Part shown: piece after piece, positions 58,501-64,000 of the stretch | Numbering within the stretch: position 1 is the stretch's first letter | Layout: each line of letters starts with the position of its first letter | Assembly: GCA_027924585.1 (NCBI GenBank) | Contig: BSBM01000076.1 | Span: forward strand, 6,731,001 to 6,795,000 | From: Larix kaempferi | Lineage: Eukaryota; Streptophyta; Pinopsida; Pinales; Pinaceae | Direction of reading: 5' to 3' | Length of the DNA stretch: 64,000 nucleotides | Made by a program: the position numbers and the translations under genes | The notes under the pieces: generated by a model | What the model was told of the DNA's origin: nothing | What the model saw: only the letters and a program-made list of their open reading frames with translations | The model's database searches: none

Positions 58501-59479
58501 GGAGTTTCCTTATTTATATGTGAAAATGCTATCTTAAACTTCCTTAAAAGATGACCTACCTAATTTATCTTTAAAATGGCTTTTAATTATTTTTTAGGGT
58601 TTGTCACCCACAATCCAGGGACTAAACATCATTAAACATAAAATAATGATAAAAATGATGGAAAGTTGAGCTTGGAAGGAGGAGGTCATGCCCCATCTAA
58701 CCCCAACATTGCGATTTTTCCTTCAACACTCTCCTTTAGGTGGTATGCCTCTTCATGCTTGATTAGAAGGTGGACGATTAGCTCTTGATGACTAGGATGA
58801 CCAAGAGGGAGGAGAAGTACCTGGAGAGTAGGTCCAAAGGGGTGTCCATGAGGTTTTCTAAGGTGGGTATTGTTAGTACTGGAGTTGAAATCCCAAATAA
58901 ACCCTATTTGTTTGTCTTATTCCTTTTAAATCCTTTAAGCCTCGCTTCAAAAAAATTCCAAAGTATTTTTCATTGTATTTCCATTTGTAATCCTTAGGTA
59001 CCCTTGCATGCATTTCTTTTATTAATAAGTCTAAGTTTGGCTCTTATCTGTATTCAATCCTTTTTAATAGTTTTTATTATGATAATTCATATGATTTTAG
59101 TCTTATTCAGAGATGATTACCTAAAGTAAAAAAATACAACATTCTGACAGTGAACTATTGTGAAGTTGTATGGGTTAGCACTGCCGGAATGTCAAAAGGG
59201 AAAAATTCAATTTTCGCGGCTGGCCAGCTTATCATGAAAACTTTTTCTCTTTGGAATTGGGGCTCGAAGTACGCATTACACATGTCCAGTGAACCTGCTT
59301 TAATGTGACACCACTACAGTTGTTCGATGACATCATTACATTTAATGAGTTATTTGTTTTACATGTCTTGACATGATTGCATAAAATTTGTATGACATTT
59401 GGCATTCATATTTGTGCTAAGGTTTGTGTTTGTTTAATGGTTAGAACCCATTTGTTATTTTGAATTCGCAGTTTCCAGG
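55531..59479. other. Mostly unassigned spacer between repeats A and B
   Basis: No supported gene. A TCA run lies near 55790. Minus-strand frames at 56237-56715 are near a TATA-like box and do not resemble a known protein. Two short runs (57640-57860 and 58780-58880) are slightly GC-richer without identifiable content. Confidence 0.5.
56421..56436 (-). promoter_or_regulatory. Possible TATA box on the minus strand
   Basis: The minus strand reads GGCCTATAAAAGGAAGCC, a strong TATA consensus in a GC-richer setting, like those in LTR or host promoters. No LTR ends could be matched to it, so its owner is unknown. Confidence 0.35.
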
Positions 59480-61240
59480 ATGAAAAGGACGAGTGCAAAA
59501 CCACATAGATTTGAACTCATTGATACTCACTGTGCCGAAGAACATCTACACTGTGAAAAGATGTTGATAGACGCGGGATGGTTTACCTTCTTTGAAAAGA
59601 TCAGAGGTTATAATGTTGAATTTTCTCAACAATTTTCCAGAAAATTCATAGATATCCAGGTTCATTTTTCCAGTTTGATATTTGAAGTCACATAGGCCTC
59701 AATCGCAGAAGCTACAAGGTTATCTACTGATGGAGATCAATGGTTTAAAAATTTCTCCTTCGAAGTAGATTTTAACATATTCCTCTTTCCAGAGCATTAA
59801 AAGCTAGATTAGAGTAAGGGGATTCATCAAAATTAATTGAAGGAAGAATGGAGAGGAATTCTAAGTATCATTCAGCATTATGTTACTTGTGAGGGAAAAT
59901 TTTCTACAGTGTACAGGTACCATCTTCGATTTATCCTTCATGTTAAAAAATTCTTTCTAAGATGGACACTCGAGTGAGAAATAATCCAGACCATACATCT
60001 CATAGCATTTTCCACCATGGATTGATAAAGCTGTTAGTTCTAAATGAATTAAGGAAAAAGAGTTGGACTTGGTTACATTTCCTCTTTTGGTTGGGATTTG
60101 ATGTAGAAAAACTAGAAACTATAGAAGAGAAGAATGATGAAAACATTAAAGAAGGAAAATATCCTTCAACTCAAAAGAAAATGGCTTCTCAGTCTGGAAA
60201 ATAGTGTCAGGATAATGTGGAAACCGCCAAACAACATAAGAGCTATAGAAGGAAATTTGAAGAGCAAACACAAGAACATATCGAAGAACCATATCCAAGT
60301 AGGCCCTGGTTTAGAGTAGATTGGAATAGAGGATCAGAAAAAATGTGTTGATGAAGATGAAGAACGAGTTGTAGTGACTCCCAGGACTCCAGGTAATCTA
60401 GAATAAGATGCAATGGAGAAAAAATCAGAAAGAGGTATGTCTGAGCCAACGTCCCCAAAATCCAAAAGGAAATTTATTCTCGTTCTCGAAGTTTTGAAAC
60501 TATTAAATGGCAATCCAGAACTAGGGTTCCCAATAAATTCCAATTGAATATGAAAATGACTCTTAACCCTGAATTGGAGAACTAGGTTATGATTGATGTT
60601 CGAGAATCTACTAGTGAATAAGATACCGAGTCCAATGAGATGTTATCTCAAGCTTTGTAAAAAATTGAGGAAAGTATTAAATCCTTTCCTGAACTGTCAT
60701 TAGAAAAATATGTTGACAAGGGTAAGAATGTCATTTCAAATTTTGAAGAAGGAACTAGTTTAAACCTTGAAAGTCTTCAACAAAATATAGAATACGTAGA
60801 GACCCAGATTCTGAAGCAGAGTCTTGAGCATCAAAAGTTTTCTGTAGATGAAAATTTAATTGGAGGAGAGATGAATCAATGTTTAGACACTGTTGAATAT
60901 AGTGCAAAAAAGGGACAAAAGTAACAAACCTCAAGAAGGCTTTGCATCACTACAAAACTCAAAACTCACACCCGAATTGTTTTACTGACCAGTTATTACA
61001 AGCTAATCGAAGACCGAGAGAACATTTGGAGGAAACTAGTACAAACTATGCAGAGTTGGTTCGGGCTACTGAAGAAGCTATATAGAGAAGAAAATTGACA
61101 CAGGAAAATAATGAAGAGCATAGTAAGAAAAACCAAGAACTTCAAGGAAAGTTGTAGAACATGGAGATAGAATATTTACAACTCCAAAGGAGATCCCAGG
61201 CATTGGATGGTTCAGCCATGCTGGCAAAAGTAGCTCGCAG
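59480..61240 (+). pseudogene. Decayed plus-strand retroelement-like protein frame (unknown family)
   Basis: From the ATG at 59480 the frame reads FELIDTHCAEEHLHCEKML, then GWFTFFEKIRGYNVEF and KFIDIQVHFSSLIFEVT before a stop at 59693. It continues, interrupted by stops and shifts, with EATRLSTDGDQWFKNFSFE, LKEEWRGILSIIQHYVTCEG, HSIFHHGLIKLLVLNEL and, after a Lys/Glu/Ser-rich middle, a coiled-coil-like end (IEDRENIWRKLVQTMQ) near 61000-61240. Total about 590 codons. The N-terminal pattern is one I associate with repetitive plant proteins, possibly a Gag, but I cannot name a family. No LTR pair or pol is attached. At least six nonsense codons make it inactive. Confidence 0.5.
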
Positions 61241-61625
61241 CATCTGACTTAGTTAGAAAACATTTTTTGTTATCCACGTGGTAGCCAAATATTTCAAATG
61301 GCTCAAGTTTCCTTTTATCATTGAACAAGTGGTTCAAATATTATTTATTTGGTTAATTTTAGGTCATGATTATAGAATGTAGGTTTCTCATATCTTTTTT
61401 TGAGTCTATTCAATCCTTAATTTTTGGGCTTGAAACTGTTTTCACACCCCTATAAAATTATAAATTTAGAATTGAAGAGGGTAGAAGGGAAGTAATAGAG
61501 GGCCGAGAGAGATTTTCTATGGATCTATAGAAGAACACCATTTGATACTATAAGCATGTACTAAAGACTATTTTTTGAAGAAGAAATATCAATTTATGAG
61601 CCAACTAGACTTATGATAAATTGTA
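61241..61625. other. Spacer before repeat B; nothing seen
   Basis: About 385 AT-rich bases without a frame or motif. Confidence 0.5.
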
Positions 61626-62945
61626 AATGCATGTTAATGTTTTGATATATTTATGTTTATGAAATTGTGATTGATGAAGTTTTTATCACTCATACTCATC
61701 TTCAATTTTATTTATTTGCATATTATTTTTCCAGAAATTTTTTCTATTTAAAAGTAATCTCAAATCCTGATATATGAAAAAATTTTGTATCTTTTATATT
61801 TGATGTTGGTTGGTTCAAAATAAAAAATTATATCATTCTATCTGGTCTTCCTTATTTAATTTCCAGATCTTAGGCTATGATTATATTCTTGTTATATTAT
61901 CAATCTCTTGACCCATTCATGTTATTTCAAAATAAAAAGTCAAATTCCCATAAGTTTAAATTCCAACTTTGATATGTCTGGGTTTTGTACTTCCGTAGTC
62001 TAGTGAAAACTCCAACATAAACAGGTATGATAGCCCTTACAAGTGGAATCACCTTTACAAAGAATAAAACGACACCAAGCCATGTGTCCATGGATTCATC
62101 CCAAGAAGCACCAGGAAACCCACCCAAGGCATAAGTGCCCAACATGATGGGGGAATTCCGTCTACCATGGGGTAGTCAGTAGATCCACTAAGCCAACACA
62201 CCTTGATATGAGAAACAAGAGGACCTATTATGACCAGGCCAAGGGTTTTGAGCCCCACTAGACCAACACTTTTACATAAAAAAGGCCCCAAATTGGCCTT
62301 TACAATAAAAAATGAACACATCCTCCTTAGTACATATGGTAGGGTACACTATAGAGGATCTGGAGGGTGACAATTGGCTCCAACTACAAGACATGCGCTT
62401 CTCCCCAGAGTGCATTAGAACCTATGAATCTTTTGGGACCTATAGACCTATACACACTTCAAACAACAACTTCATCAAATGCATCGAAGGCAAACAATTT
62501 TGTCCTGCCTTCTTCAAATCAAAATGAAATGTAATAAACAACAAGTGAAATGCATGGGTAAAGTGAATGATAAAATCAATTGAAGCTAAGTTTACTATAT
62601 TACGAGGGATGTCTTGATGACACAGATATTACCTAAGTAAAAAAATTCAAAACTTTCCTGGTAATGGGAAATAGAAATTTGTGTCCATTCAAATGACTTA
62701 AGTAGAAGCAATCATCACCTTTCTTGAAATTTTGGTGGTAAGCTTCCTTGTAAAACTGAGCTTGTGTGTCTCTTCGATGCCGCACCAAGTGGTCGAAATA
62801 TTTACTTTGTTTTCCACCTGAATATGATGGTTTATTTTGGACTGCATCTAGGTCCATTTGTCTCATTCTTTGTTGTGCATATTTTTTCACATCGCCTTCA
62901 TAAGTATTTAAATCATCACAAGATCGATCATATTCGAATTTGTGG
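61626..62945. repeat. Direct repeat B (partner at 54195-55530)
   Basis: Colinear with repeat A with small indels. Its right end abuts the protease-bearing gypsy sequence, where the minus-strand frame changes. The RT and integrase core that should separate protease from an integrase C-terminus are absent, so a deletion joined them. Confidence 0.8.
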
Positions 62946-62950
62946 AACAA
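62633..62950 (-). pseudogene. Integrase C-terminus-like frame in repeat B
   Basis: Counterpart of 55210-55476 with 105 open codons. It adds FEYDRSCDDLNTYEGD upstream and keeps FDHLVRHRRDTQAQFYKEA and FKKGDDCFYLSH. Same reasoning and same uncertainty as the first copy. Confidence 0.35.
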
Positions 62951-63960
62951 AATTTTAGGTTCCTCCTTTTCTTATGGGGTGAGACCTTTCCTTTTATTTT
63001 TGCATCTGTCATTCTTGTCACATATCTTCTTTGTCTGAACTTGTTCGGGAGAAATATGATTTTTGATTGCCTTCTCCAGTGAGCCTTCATTGCCCCAATC
63101 AACCTCATTTGAAATTTTTGTCACATTGTTCAAAGACTTCTGAGCTTGCTTGTCATCATAAAAAACCTGGCATTGTTCATCATCCAAGACTCATTTGTAT
63201 CTTTTGGAGGAGAAATGTCAGTAGCAAAAACATTGTAGAACCTGACATTGTCTTGAAAGCAAACTATCTCACTTCCTAGATCCTCTAGGTATTCTACATG
63301 GTGCCTTCTCATAGGTTCTCTATGTAATGTTATGAAAGTGTCACCTATTTTTGGGATGGTAGCATACAATATATCCATTTGTATATTACCACCCAAATAG
63401 ACAACTCATTTTCTTGATAATAACATGCAATGTGCTTCTGGCACATCAATGACAACAATATCCATAAGTAATTCAATAGAAGGATGTACAACAAGACTTA
63501 CCTGAATGTTCTTTATTATCCTGCAAGCTTTGAATTCTCTGGATTCCATGGCACATATGTTTCGATAAGCCCTTGAAACCTTCAATCCAAGCTTGTGCAT
63601 CATAACTAAGGTAATAATGTTCGTCGAGGCACCTGAATCCAACATACAATTATGCATTATGGAGTCTCCAATTATCAATGAGATAAAGAGCGGTTGATTA
63701 TTCGCGTTCTTGTTTTTTGTAGGATTCATATTTTGGAGAATATTGGGTAGATATTCATCTTCTCCTATTGCACATATGGTTTTCCTTTCTTCAAATCCCA
63801 AAGAATTGACTATCTGATTTCTCATTTTTGGAACCTTCGCCATCTCCACTAATGAAAATGATAGTTTTAAATCATTTACTGCACCTAGAACATCAAAATT
63901 GAGATTTTTATTAGTATTAAAACCAATTGAAGACTTACCTACATTTACCTGAGTTTGCAT
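62951..63960 (-). pseudogene. Ty3/gypsy protease region, broken, continuing off the right edge
   Basis: On the minus strand the frame open from 63960 to 63406 contains PLFISLIIGDSIMHNCMLD followed by SGASTNIITLVMM. This is the aspartic protease active site (DSGA) in the context typical of plant Ty3/gypsy elements, followed by MDIVVIDVPEAHCMLLSRK. A TGA near 63404 replaces an expected Trp, and the frame resumes with YLGGNIQMDILYATIP and runs to 63130. A hydrophilic linker then runs to about 62910. No RT follows; repeat B begins instead. Gag should lie beyond 64000. The protease would have matured Gag-Pol. Confidence 0.8.
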
Positions 63961-64000
63961 GTTGATTTTATCTTTAGGCCCTTTGGTATCTTGGGGTTGG

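Noticed and set aside
54195-62945. Repeats A and B as the LTRs of one element with the 59480-61240 frame as its Gag
   Set aside because: No TG..CA termini, no primer binding site after A, no purine tract before B, and the repeats contain coding-like sequence; B is also fused to a protease.

Overview
This is a nuclear window from a seed plant. It has no intact host gene and is dominated by decayed LTR retrotransposons. The AT-rich background, multi-kilobase LTRs, initiator-tRNA-Met primer binding sites, Ty3/gypsy chromoviruses, Copia pieces and ABCG transporter fragments with plant-type exons all fit a large, slowly purged plant genome. A gymnosperm is possible, but that is inference.

Bases 1-33325 are one nested stack. 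Element E1 (Ty3/gypsy, minus strand) enters from the left with RT, protease and gag. Its 5' LTR, about 4.3 kb once insertions are removed, runs from 3018 to 33325. Inside that LTR sits E2 (minus strand, 3816-23721, 5-bp target duplication AGAGT on both sides). E2 has 2.9-kb LTRs and a 6.3-kb interior without recognisable gag-pol. E2's own 3' LTR is split by E3 (plus strand, 6064-13839, duplication CTGGG/CTAGG). E3 is a relative of E2 with a 2.6-kb LTR, and its 3-kb interior carries, in reverse orientation, a broken copy of a host DUF506 (PDDEXK_6) gene, a short GTPase P-loop piece and promoter-like motifs. A second insertion in E1's LTR is E4 (plus strand, 25139-31211, duplication GTGTA). E4 is a chromovirus, complete in structure, with 375-bp LTRs and a gag-pol frame broken by four stops and two one-base deletions.

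Bases 33326-52125 hold two direct copies of an ABCG half-transporter gene on the minus strand, about 12.6 kb apart and both pseudogenes. Copy 1 (33694-35916) keeps Walker A, the signature and Walker B but has a frameshift and a deletion. Copy 2 (46253-51740) keeps other exons and has lost its 5' exons where a 3'-truncated Copia element (E5, 48003-51402) lies. Between the copies are an orphan chromodomain, an AT-rich palindrome, microsatellites and short tandem duplications.

Bases 52126-64000 hold an isolated Copia gag (plus), two direct 1.33-kb repeats 7.4 kb apart, a decayed plus-strand reading frame of about 590 codons, and the protease region of another Ty3/gypsy element (minus) running off the right edge. 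No tRNA, rRNA or CRISPR array was seen. Element ends and target duplications were read directly from the sequence; family names rest on motif recognition and divergence figures on hand comparison.
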